DNA from: JAJUFS01 sp964599565
Lineage (GTDB): Bacteria > Pseudomonadota > Gammaproteobacteria > Natronospirales > JAJUFS01
DNA length: 9,534 nucleotides
Assembly: GCA_964599565.1 (NCBI GenBank)
Contig: CAZRFE010000085.1
Coordinates: 1 to 9,534, forward strand
Reading direction: 5' to 3'
Shown here: positions 1 to 6,201 of the stretch, in pieces
Numbering within the stretch: position 1 is the first letter of the stretch
Layout: the number at the start of each line of letters is the position of its first letter
Notes under the pieces: model-generated
The model's input: only the letters and a program-made list of their open reading frames with translations
Told to the model about the DNA's origin: nothing
Databases searched by the model: none
Program-made: the position numbers and the translations under genes

Positions 1-354
1 GCGATGCCGCTGCTCGTGCGGCGCGCCGCCGTCCGCGATGCGACGGCGCGTGCGCGCGAGCTGCTGGTTGCGGTGGGTCTCGAGCACCGGCTCGAACACA
101 AGCCCGGGCAGCTCTCCGGCGGCGAACGCCAGCGCGCGGCCGTTGCGCGCGCGCTGATCACGCAGCCCGCCGTCATCCTCGCGGACGAGCCGACAGGGAA
201 TCTCGATTCACGGAATGGCGCGCAGGTTTTCGAGCTGATGCTCGCGCTCAACCGCGAACACGGCACGACGCTGCTGGTCGTCACGCACGACCACGAACTC
301 GCGGCGCGCATGGATCGCACCTGGACGCTGGAGGATGGGTTGCTCGTCGCCTAG
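1..354 (+). CDS. lolD: LolD, lipoprotein-releasing ABC transporter ATPase (5'-truncated by window edge)
   Basis: This is the C-terminal 117 residues of an ABC ATPase; reading frame 1 is open at the left edge, so the true start and the Walker A motif lie outside. LolD is the cytoplasmic ATPase of LolCDE, which extracts lipoproteins from the inner membrane and hands them to LolA. Visible motifs, numbered from the first codon: signature LSGGERQR at 38-45, Walker B ILADEP with D62-E63, D-loop GNLD just after, and the H-loop histidine H96 in VVTHD. The opening residues AMPLLVRR match the LolD-specific segment NVAMPLL as I recall it from E. coli LolD, which separates it from the similar MacB and FtsE ATPases. 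The stop TAG (352-354) overlaps the stop of the convergent gene. lolC/lolE is expected just upstream but is not visible. Confidence 0.9.
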   Translation, partial: AMPLLVRRAAVRDATARARELLVAVGLEHRLEHKPGQLSGGERQRAAVARALITQPAVILADEPTGNLDSRNGAQVFELMLALNREHGTTLLVVTHDHELAARMDRTWTLEDGLLVA

Positions 355-890
355 CGGGTCTTGCGGCGGAAGGGATGCAGCCGGAAATGCGGACGCGCCT
401 TGTAGCGGCGCATGACGGACATCATCCATATCCGGTTCATCACCACGTAGCCGAGCAGCGAGAAGACGACGGCGAACACAACCGTGCCGAGCAGCATCGG
501 CTGCCAGATGTGCATGAAGCCTTCCGTGAGCCACTCGAGCGACAGCTCGAAATGGAAATCCCCCGGATCCTGCCCCAGCAGCCACGCGCCGACGCGGTAC
601 TGCGCATAGAAGATCGGACCCATGGTGAACGGGTTCGTGATCCACACGCTTGCCATTGCGATCGGCACGTTGACGCGCCACCACACGGCGATCAGTGCGG
701 CCGGCGCCATCTGGAACGGGATCGGCACGAACGCCCAGAACAATCCCACGCCGAGCGCGAGCGATGCGGTGCGGCGGTTCGGAAACAGCAGCGCGGGGTC
801 ATGCAGCAGCGCTTGGAAAGGCCGCAGGAACCACTGCCTGCGCACCGTGTCATGGTCGGGCAAATAGCGCTTGATGAACTTTCGCGGCAT
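351..890 (-). CDS. DUF2062 family inner-membrane protein, function unknown
   Basis: A 179-residue membrane protein recognised as DUF2062 by the phrase WITNPFTMGPIFY at about 83-95 and by its layout: a basic N-terminal stretch (KRYLPDHDTVRRQW), a hydrophobic segment at about 42-71 with a Pro-rich FVPIPFQ turn, a second at about 75-98, and a third at about 129-152, followed by a basic tail (RRYKARPHFRLHPFRRKTR) likely to be cytoplasmic. No catalytic motif is visible and the family has no settled biochemical function that I know of. The gene is divergent from comEC and convergent with lolD, so it is transcribed alone; a perfect TATAAT lies 36 bases before its ATG on the minus strand. The Shine-Dalgarno sequence is poor. 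The neighbourhood suggests an envelope role, but that is only inference. Confidence 0.85.
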   Translation of the reverse strand: MPRKFIKRYLPDHDTVRRQWFLRPFQALLHDPALLFPNRRTASLALGVGLFWAFVPIPFQMAPAALIAVWWRVNVPIAMASVWITNPFTMGPIFYAQYRVGAWLLGQDPGDFHFELSLEWLTEGFMHIWQPMLLGTVVFAVVFSLLGYVVMNRIWMMSVMRRYKARPHFRLHPFRRKTR

Positions 891-925
891 GATCGGCGGC
901 CGGAGCAGTGCTGAGAAAGGCCGGG

Positions 926-931
926 ATTATA
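926..931 (-). promoter_or_regulatory. Candidate sigma-70 -10 box for the DUF2062 gene
   Basis: Read on the minus strand this hexamer is exactly TATAAT, in an otherwise very G+C-rich stretch. It would start transcription near 919, leaving a leader of about 30 bases before the ATG at 890. No good TTGACA-like -35 box is present 16-18 bases upstream, so an activator or weak basal use is possible. The same AT-rich patch read on the plus strand gives TATACA (928-933), but it has no -35 partner for comEC. The rest of the divergent region 891-1001 shows nothing else I can name. Confidence 0.45.
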
Positions 932-988
932 CAGAAGCGTCCGTGCGTGCGCCGACACGGTTTCGCGATGCAGGATGCGCACCATGCC

Positions 989-995
989 AGGGAGG
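989..995 (+). promoter_or_regulatory. Ribosome binding site that fixes the comEC start
   Basis: AGGGAGG is a near-ideal Shine-Dalgarno sequence placed 6 bases before the ATG at 1002. The in-frame ATG at 975 and the nearby ATG at 984 have no comparable site, so 1002 is the better start. Confidence 0.75.
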
Positions 996-1001
996 CAGCA
1001 G

Positions 1002-3275
1002 ATGTTCCTTTGGGGTATTGCCCAGCTTGCCGGCGGCATCCTGCTGCTTCGGCTGCCTGAACTGCCGCATCCCGGCGTGTTCATTCTCACATTGCCGTTC
1101 TGTCTTGCCGCGCTGGCGTCACGCTGGCGCTGGCTTGCGGGATTGTGGCTTGGCGCCGCGCTTGCCGCCTGGCAGGCGGACCACAACCTCGATGACCGGC
1201 TCGCGGTAGGGCTCGATGGCCAGGTTGTCGAGGTCACGGGGCGGATCGTCGACCTCGTGGAGGCCGACGGGCAGCGCCAGCGCTTCCGGTTCCGCATCGA
1301 ATCCGGGACGTTCAAGGGAGAGGCGGTAGACCTGCCGCGGGAAGTCCGGCTGAGCCTGTACGACGACGACGGCCGCCGGCTTGCGGTTGCCACCGGCGAG
1401 CGATGGCGATGGGTGGTGAAGCTGCGCCGCCCGCGCGGCTTCGCGAATCCGGGTGGTTTCGATTACGAGCGCTGGCTGTTCGCGGAAGGTCTGGGTGCAA
1501 CCGGCTATGTGCGGAACATCGCGCGTGCGGTGCGCCTGGAAGAAAGCCAGGGCGAATGGCGCGCGGCCGTGGCGGCGCGTGTCGCGGCGCTCGCGGAGGG
1601 ACCGGGGGCGGGGCTTGTTCGCGGCCTTGCGACCGGCGATCGCGCCGGCATCGACAACGCTCAGTGGGACGTGCTGCGGCTTACCGGCACGGCGCACCTG
1701 ATGGCGATTTCCGGGTTGCATATCGCACTGGTGAGCGGCATGGCGCTGTCGCTCGCGGCCTGGATCCGGCGGCGCGCGTGGCCGGATGCAGGCCTGTATT
1801 GGCCGCCGCTTGCCGGCGGCGTGGCGGCACTTGTCTATGGCGCGCTCGCGGGTTTCGGACTGCCTGTCCAGCGCGCGCTCGTCGCGGGTTCTGCGGTGCT
1901 GTTCGCGCTGGCGTCGCGCCGTCGAATCACGCCCGGTCACGCATTTGGCGTCGCACTCACCGCAGTGCTCTGGCGTGATCCGCTCGCGTCGCTCGATGTC
2001 GGCTTCTGGCTGTCGTTCGGCGCGGTCGCGGCGATTGTCTTCGCGCTCACGGGACGCCGCCCGGCGGGTTCAAGGATCTTCCGTGCGCTGCTTGTACAGG
2101 CAGGGTTGTTCGTGTTGATGGCGCCGCTGATTCACGCGAGTTTCGGCCGCGTGCCGCTGCTGTCGCCCGTCGCGAACCTGGTCGCCATACCGGTGTTCGA
2201 TCTCGTGGCCGTACCGCTCGTCCTGCTCGGTCTTGTGCTGCTGGCCTGGCCGGGCGCCGCCGGCGCGCTGTTTTCAGCGGCCGGCTGGATTCTCGAACAT
2301 ATTCTCGCGCTCCTGGAATTCCTGGCGGGCCTCGACCCCGGATGGGTGCCGGCGGCACTGCCGCTCGCGGTGCTTGGCGGGGCGATGGCCGCGTTTACGC
2401 TGCTGTGCGCGCCGCGCAGCTGGCCGGGCCGCGCGTTTGCGCCATGGCTGCTGCTGCCCGCCATCGTGCTGTCACCGGGGCCGCGTCATGCACCACCGCT
2501 TGCACTGCATTTTCTTGATGTGGGGCAGGGCGTCGCCGTCATCGTCGAGACGCCGGAGCGGACGCTGGTCTATGACACGGGGCCGCGCTTTGGCGATTCC
2601 GACGCGGCGTCGCTGGTCGTTGTGCCGTTTCTTGAAGCGCGCGGCCGCAGGCCTGATCTTGTCATGGTCAGCCATGGCGACAGCGATCACGCCGGCGGCA
2701 TCGAAAGCCTTCAGCGACGTTATCCGGGAATACGCATCACCGGCCGCGTGGACTCGCGGGATGGCGTGGATGACTGCGCGGACATGGCATGGGAATGGGA
2801 AGGCGTTTCGTTCCGCGTGCTGCATCCCGCCGGCGACATGGCCGGTGCGGACAACGACATGTCGTGCGTGCTGCGTATTGAGGCCGGCGATTTCAGCGTG
2901 CTGCTTGCCGGCGACATCGAGGCCGGCGCGGAGGCGCAACTGGTGCGTGAGCAGAAGGCCGCGCTCACGGCGGATATCGTGCTCGTGCCGCATCACGGCA
3001 GCCGCACATCCTCCACCACGGCATTCATCCGCGCGGTGGCGCCGCGACTTGCGGTGGTCGGCGCGGGGCATGGCAACCAGTGGAATTTTCCGAAGCCGGA
3101 TGTGGTGAAACGCTGGCGCGCGCAGGGTGCGCAGTTGCTTGAAACCGGCGCGCAAGGCTGCATCAGCGTCACGCTTGACGGTGAATTCATGCGTGTTGAA
3201 AGCCTGCGAAACGAGCGGACGATCTGGCGCGAACCGGCCGCGGTCCCGGGCGTGCCGTACCTGCCGGTTCGTTGA
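1002..3275 (+). CDS. comEC: ComEC/Rec2 family DNA uptake channel protein
   Basis: A 757-residue polytopic inner-membrane protein that, in competent bacteria, carries single-stranded DNA into the cytoplasm. The start at 1002 is chosen for its strong ribosome binding site; the frame stays open to an ATG at 975. Domains in order: two or three N-terminal membrane helices (about 1-55); a soluble DUF4131/OB-like region (about 70-185); the Competence domain from about 190 to 480, with the hallmark TGTAHLMAISGLHIALV at 228-244 and many membrane helices; and a C-terminal metallo-beta-lactamase domain from about 500. The latter keeps LDVGQG (505-510), the metal-binding HGDSDHAGG (558-566), AGD with D638 and PHHGS with H664-H665, so it looks catalytically intact. 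E. coli YcaI is the homologue beside msbA. Whether this organism is competent cannot be judged from the window. Confidence 0.93.
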   Translation: MFLWGIAQLAGGILLLRLPELPHPGVFILTLPFCLAALASRWRWLAGLWLGAALAAWQADHNLDDRLAVGLDGQVVEVTGRIVDLVEADGQRQRFRFRIESGTFKGEAVDLPREVRLSLYDDDGRRLAVATGERWRWVVKLRRPRGFANPGGFDYERWLFAEGLGATGYVRNIARAVRLEESQGEWRAAVAARVAALAEGPGAGLVRGLATGDRAGIDNAQWDVLRLTGTAHLMAISGLHIALVSGMALSLAAWIRRRAWPDAGLYWPPLAGGVAALVYGALAGFGLPVQRALVAGSAVLFALASRRRITPGHAFGVALTAVLWRDPLASLDVGFWLSFGAVAAIVFALTGRRPAGSRIFRALLVQAGLFVLMAPLIHASFGRVPLLSPVANLVAIPVFDLVAVPLVLLGLVLLAWPGAAGALFSAAGWILEHILALLEFLAGLDPGWVPAALPLAVLGGAMAAFTLLCAPRSWPGRAFAPWLLLPAIVLSPGPRHAPPLALHFLDVGQGVAVIVETPERTLVYDTGPRFGDSDAASLVVVPFLEARGRRPDLVMVSHGDSDHAGGIESLQRRYPGIRITGRVDSRDGVDDCADMAWEWEGVSFRVLHPAGDMAGADNDMSCVLRIEAGDFSVLLAGDIEAGAEAQLVREQKAALTADIVLVPHHGSRTSSTTAFIRAVAPRLAVVGAGHGNQWNFPKPDVVKRWRAQGAQLLETGAQGCISVTLDGEFMRVESLRNERTIWREPAAVPGVPYLPVR

Positions 3276-3291
3276 GGCGCATCAAATAACG

Positions 3292-3297
3292 TATGAT
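3292..3297 (+). promoter_or_regulatory. Candidate -10 box for the exbB-exbD-msbA-lpxK operon
   Basis: TATGAT matches five of six positions of the sigma-70 -10 consensus and lies in the one AT-richer patch (about 3280-3300) between comEC and exbB. The TTGAGG at 3272-3277 is only 14 bases away, too close for an ordinary -35 box, and no better one is seen at 16-18 bases. The leader to the ATG at 3375 would be about 70 bases. The call rests mostly on position and composition. Confidence 0.35.
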
Positions 3298-3318
3298 TCG
3301 CGGATTGTTCGGGCGCGC

Positions 3319-3338
3319 ATTGCGACCGTGTGCGCAAT
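3319..3338. repeat. Short inverted repeat in the exbB leader
   Basis: Arms ATTGCG (3319-3324) and CGCAAT (3333-3338) are perfect complements around an 8-base spacer. It lies between the candidate -10 box and the exbB ribosome binding site, so it could be an operator or a leader hairpin. Six-base arms arise easily by chance in G+C-rich DNA, so this is noted only as a candidate. Confidence 0.25.
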
Positions 3339-3374
3339 CCGGGAAGCGTCGCCGGAAGTCGGAAAGGGGACCTC

Positions 3375-3980
3375 ATGCTGGAGATCGTGCGTTCGGGTGG
3401 CTGGCTCATGCTGCCCATCATTGCCTGTTCCATCATTGCCGCAGGCATCATCATCGAACGGCTCTGGTCGCTGCAGGATCGCAAGGTCGTGCCCGAGCAT
3501 CTTGTTGCGAAGGTGTGGCACCTGCTTGGCGCCGGCGAACTGGGCGACGAGGAAATCCGCAATCTCCACAACAGCTCGCCGCTCGGCCGGCTGCTCGCGA
3601 CCGGGCTGATGTACCGCGAACGCTCGCGCGAGCTGGTGAAGGAGATGGTCGAGGACACCGGCCGGCACGTCGCGCACGAACTTGAGCGCTACCTGAACAC
3701 GCTCGGCACCATCGCCGCGATTTCCCCGTTGCTCGGCCTGCTCGGCACGGTGGTGGGCATGATCCAGGTCTTTGCGGTCATCACGACGCAGGGCGTGGGC
3801 AATCCGGCTGCGATGGCCGGCGGCATTTCGACGGCGCTGATCACGACCGCGGCGGGACTGATGGTCGCGATTCCGGCGCTGATCGGCTACCGCTACCTGC
3901 GCGGCCGCGTCAACGATCACGTGATTCGCATGGAGCAGGAAGCGATCAAGCTCGTCGAAGCACTGCACGGCAACAGGTAG
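3375..3980 (+). CDS. exbB: ExbB/TolQ/MotA family proton channel subunit
   Basis: A 201-residue inner-membrane protein of the MotA/TolQ/ExbB family, which forms the pentameric stator channel around an ExbD/TolR dimer and uses the proton gradient to drive work in the periplasm. Three membrane segments are visible: about 10-30, 108-136 (with SPLLGLLGTVVGMIQVF) and 150-172 (with ISTALITTAAGLMVAIPA, including the conserved threonines T157/T158). The loop between the first two is cytoplasmic in the family. The start is the ATG at 3375, preceded 4 bases away by AAAGGGGA; an upstream in-frame ATG at 3330 lacks such a site. exbD follows after 9 bases. No tonB, tolA or tolB is in the window, so this is probably not the iron-uptake ExbB; the symbol reflects family only. 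Confidence 0.88.
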   Translation: MLEIVRSGGWLMLPIIACSIIAAGIIIERLWSLQDRKVVPEHLVAKVWHLLGAGELGDEEIRNLHNSSPLGRLLATGLMYRERSRELVKEMVEDTGRHVAHELERYLNTLGTIAAISPLLGLLGTVVGMIQVFAVITTQGVGNPAAMAGGISTALITTAAGLMVAIPALIGYRYLRGRVNDHVIRMEQEAIKLVEALHGNR

Positions 3981-3985
3981 GAAGG
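3979..3985 (+). promoter_or_regulatory. exbD ribosome binding site overlapping the exbB stop
   Basis: AGGAAGG sits 4 bases before the exbD ATG and its first two bases belong to the exbB TAG stop. The arrangement suggests that ribosomes ending exbB reinitiate on exbD, as expected for two subunits of one complex. Confidence 0.65.
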
Positions 3986-3989
3986 CCGC

Positions 3990-4409
3990 ATGAAACTGCA
4001 GACGCGAGCGCAGGAAGAACCCGAGCTCAGCCTGGTTTCGCTGATCGACGTCGTGCTGATGCTCGTCATCTTCTTCATGGTCTCGACCAGCTTCGTGCGT
4101 GAAGCGGATCTCAAGGTGCAGTTGCCGGAAGCCAGCGTCGAGACGCCGGCGGCGGATGCGCCGCCGCTCGAGATCGTCATCGACAGCAACGGCAACTATT
4201 TCCTCAACGGTGACGCGCTCATCGCAAGCCGCGCCGACGTGCTGCGGCGTGCATTCGCGAAAGTGGCGGGCGAGCGGCGCGACATGCCGCTCACGATTCG
4301 CGCCGACGCGCGCACCACGCACCAGTCGGTCGTGACCGTCATGGATGTGGCGGGCAAGATGGGCTTCGTGAACATCACCATCGTCACCGCGAATGAAGGC
4401 AGCGAGTAA
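3990..4409 (+). CDS. exbD: ExbD/TolR family stator subunit
   Basis: A 139-residue protein with the family layout: a short cytoplasmic N-terminus (1-14), one membrane helix (about 15-35, LVSLIDVVLMLVIFFMVSTSF) and a periplasmic domain of about 100 residues. The helix carries the single conserved aspartate, D20, that is essential for proton-driven work in ExbD and TolR. The periplasmic part reads like ExbD, with EIVIDSNGNYFLNG and the closing FVNITIVTANE strand; the usual TonB- or Tol-specific partner cannot be deduced from it. It lies 9 bases after exbB and 4 bases before the preferred msbA start, so ExbBD and MsbA should be made from one transcript. Confidence 0.88.
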   Translation: MKLQTRAQEEPELSLVSLIDVVLMLVIFFMVSTSFVREADLKVQLPEASVETPAADAPPLEIVIDSNGNYFLNGDALIASRADVLRRAFAKVAGERRDMPLTIRADARTTHQSVVTVMDVAGKMGFVNITIVTANEGSE

Positions 4410-4413
4410 CGGC

Positions 4414-6195
4414 ATGCAGGAACGTTCGGACAGTTCCCGGGATTTCCACGTATGGACGACGTACCGGCGTCTTCTGCGTTACGCCGCGCCGCATCGCGCC
4501 GTGTTCCTGGTCGGCGCGCTCGCAATGGTTGTCGGTGCGCTCGGCGAACTCGCCACGGCGTGGCTGATGAAGCCACTGCTGGATCAGGGTTTCGGTGAAC
4601 GCGACCCGCTCGTCATCCAGCTGATACCCGTCGCTGTCATCGGCATCTCGTTCATTCGCGGTATCGGCACGTTCGGCAGTTCCTATTCCATCGGCTGGAT
4701 CGCGCGTCATGTCATCAAGGACCTGCGCCAGGACGTGTTCGAGAAACTGCTGTCCATGCCGGCGCGCTACTACGACCGCAGTTCCGGCGGCCAGCTCATT
4801 TCCAAGATCACCTACAACATCGAGCAGGTCGCGGAATCGACATCCAAGGCCGTGATCGTCGTGCTCGGTGACAGCCTGCGCGCGCTCGCGCTGATCGGCT
4901 ACATGCTGTGGATGAGCTGGCAGCTGTCGCTGTTCGTGTTCGTGCTGATGCCCGTGCTCGCCGTGATCGTGCGCTGGGTGAGCAAGCGTTTCCGCCGTTA
5001 CAGCACGCGCATCCAGCGCTCCATGGGCGATGTCACGCAGGTGGCGGAAGAAGTCGTCACGGGACAGCGCGTGATCAAGATATTCGGCGGCGAAGACTAC
5101 GAGCGCGAACGTTTCCGCGCGGTGAACGAGAACAACCGGCGGCTGCACATGAAACTGCTCGCCACGCGCGCGGGCAGCGTGCCCGTCGTGCAGGTGATCA
5201 GCAGCGTCGGCATCGCGATGGTGGTGTACTTCGCCGCGCGCGGCTCGCAGGATTTCAGCTTCACGGCGGGCGATTTCACGTCATACCTCGGCGCGATGCT
5301 CCTGCTTGCGCAGCCGATGAAACGGCTCACCGAGATCAACGAGCCGCTGCAGCGCGGCATCGCCGCGGCGTTCAGCATCTTCGAGCTGCTCGACAGCGAA
5401 TCGCAGATCGACAAGGGTACGCATGCACTTTTGCGCGCACGCGGCGACGTGAGTTTCGAAGGCGTGCGTTTCTCGTACAGCACGGACAAGGGCGACGTGC
5501 TGCGCGGCATCGACGTTTCGGTTGCCGCGGGTGAAACCGTTGCGCTCGTTGGCCGGTCAGGCAGCGGCAAGAGCTCGCTGGTCAGCCTGCTGCCGCGCTT
5601 CTATGAACCGACGGCGGGCAGCATTCGCGTCGACGGCGTCGATATCCGCGATGTGAAGCTGCGCGATCTGCGCCGCCAGGTTGCGCTCGTGTCGCAGGAC
5701 ATCGTGCTGTTCAACGACACCATCGCGCACAACATTGCGTATGGCGCGCTCGGTCACGCATCGATGGAAGAAATTCGCGAAGCGGCGCGTGCCGCACACG
5801 CGCTTGAATTCATCGAGCAGCTGCCGGAAGGCTTCGACACGCTGGTCGGCGATCGCGGCCTGCTGCTGTCGGGCGGTCAGCGGCAGCGGCTTGCCATCGC
5901 GCGCGCGCTGCTCAAGGACGCACCGATCCTCATCCTCGATGAAGCAACATCCGCGCTGGACACCGAATCGGAACGCTACATCCAGGCCGCGCTCGACGAA
6001 CTGATGAAATCGCGCACCACGTTCGTGATCGCGCACCGGCTGTCCACGGTCGAGAAGGCCGACCGGATTCTCGTGCTCGACAGCGGCCGGATCGCGGAGC
6101 AGGGAACGCACGCGGAACTCCTCGCAAAGAGCGGCGTCTACGCCGCGCTGCATCGCCTGCAGTTCAGCGAACCTGAAGACCGTTCCGGCGGTTGA
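4414..6195 (+). CDS. msbA: MsbA, lipid A-core flippase (ABC exporter)
   Basis: A 593-residue half-transporter that works as a homodimer to flip core-lipid A from the inner to the outer leaflet of the inner membrane. An ABC membrane domain with six helices spans about 25-320. The nucleotide-binding domain follows with Walker A GRSGSGKSS (380-388), Q-loop Q428, signature LSGGQRQR (485-492), Walker B ILILDE (505-510, catalytic E510) and H-loop H541. MsbA-like phrases include DSESQIDKG, SQDIVLFNDTIAHNIAYG and DEATSALDTESER, and lpxK follows as in E. coli. Start: the ATG at 4414 gives an N-terminus lining up with E. coli MsbA (582 residues) and no overlap; the in-frame ATG at 4393 would add 7 residues and overlap exbD by 17 bases. 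Neither has a strong Shine-Dalgarno, so translation may depend on coupling to exbD. Confidence 0.93.
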   Translation: MQERSDSSRDFHVWTTYRRLLRYAAPHRAVFLVGALAMVVGALGELATAWLMKPLLDQGFGERDPLVIQLIPVAVIGISFIRGIGTFGSSYSIGWIARHVIKDLRQDVFEKLLSMPARYYDRSSGGQLISKITYNIEQVAESTSKAVIVVLGDSLRALALIGYMLWMSWQLSLFVFVLMPVLAVIVRWVSKRFRRYSTRIQRSMGDVTQVAEEVVTGQRVIKIFGGEDYERERFRAVNENNRRLHMKLLATRAGSVPVVQVISSVGIAMVVYFAARGSQDFSFTAGDFTSYLGAMLLLAQPMKRLTEINEPLQRGIAAAFSIFELLDSESQIDKGTHALLRARGDVSFEGVRFSYSTDKGDVLRGIDVSVAAGETVALVGRSGSGKSSLVSLLPRFYEPTAGSIRVDGVDIRDVKLRDLRRQVALVSQDIVLFNDTIAHNIAYGALGHASMEEIREAARAAHALEFIEQLPEGFDTLVGDRGLLLSGGQRQRLAIARALLKDAPILILDEATSALDTESERYIQAALDELMKSRTTFVIAHRLSTVEKADRILVLDSGRIAEQGTHAELLAKSGVYAALHRLQFSEPEDRSGG

Positions 6196-6201
6196 ACCGC
6201 G

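Noticed and set aside
375..914. Plus-strand frame opposite the DUF2062 gene, the same length as it
   Set aside because: The translation is His/Arg/Glu-rich with no hydrophobic pattern, whereas the minus strand gives a recognisable DUF2062 membrane protein.
975..1001. Nine-residue N-terminal extension of ComEC from the ATG at 975
   Set aside because: No ribosome binding site before 975, whereas AGGGAGG stands 6 bases before the ATG at 1002; the extra residues are polar and precede the first membrane helix.
1119..1940. Minus-strand open frame of 273 codons inside comEC
   Set aside because: Arg/Pro/His-rich translation with no domain; explained by the codon bias of comEC on the other strand.
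3272..3297. TTGAGG plus TATGAT as a full sigma-70 promoter
   Set aside because: The spacing is 14 bases, too short, and TTGAGG includes the comEC stop codon. Only the -10 element was kept as a weak candidate.
3282..4415. Long minus-strand open frame (377 codons) across exbB and exbD
   Set aside because: It is a shadow frame: its translation is dominated by His, Arg, Asp and Glu with no recognisable domain, while the plus strand encodes two clear family members with good ribosome binding sites.
4384..5148. Minus-strand open frame of 254 codons opposite msbA
   Set aside because: Rich in His, Asp and Glu, with no family resemblance; a shadow of the conserved MsbA membrane domain.
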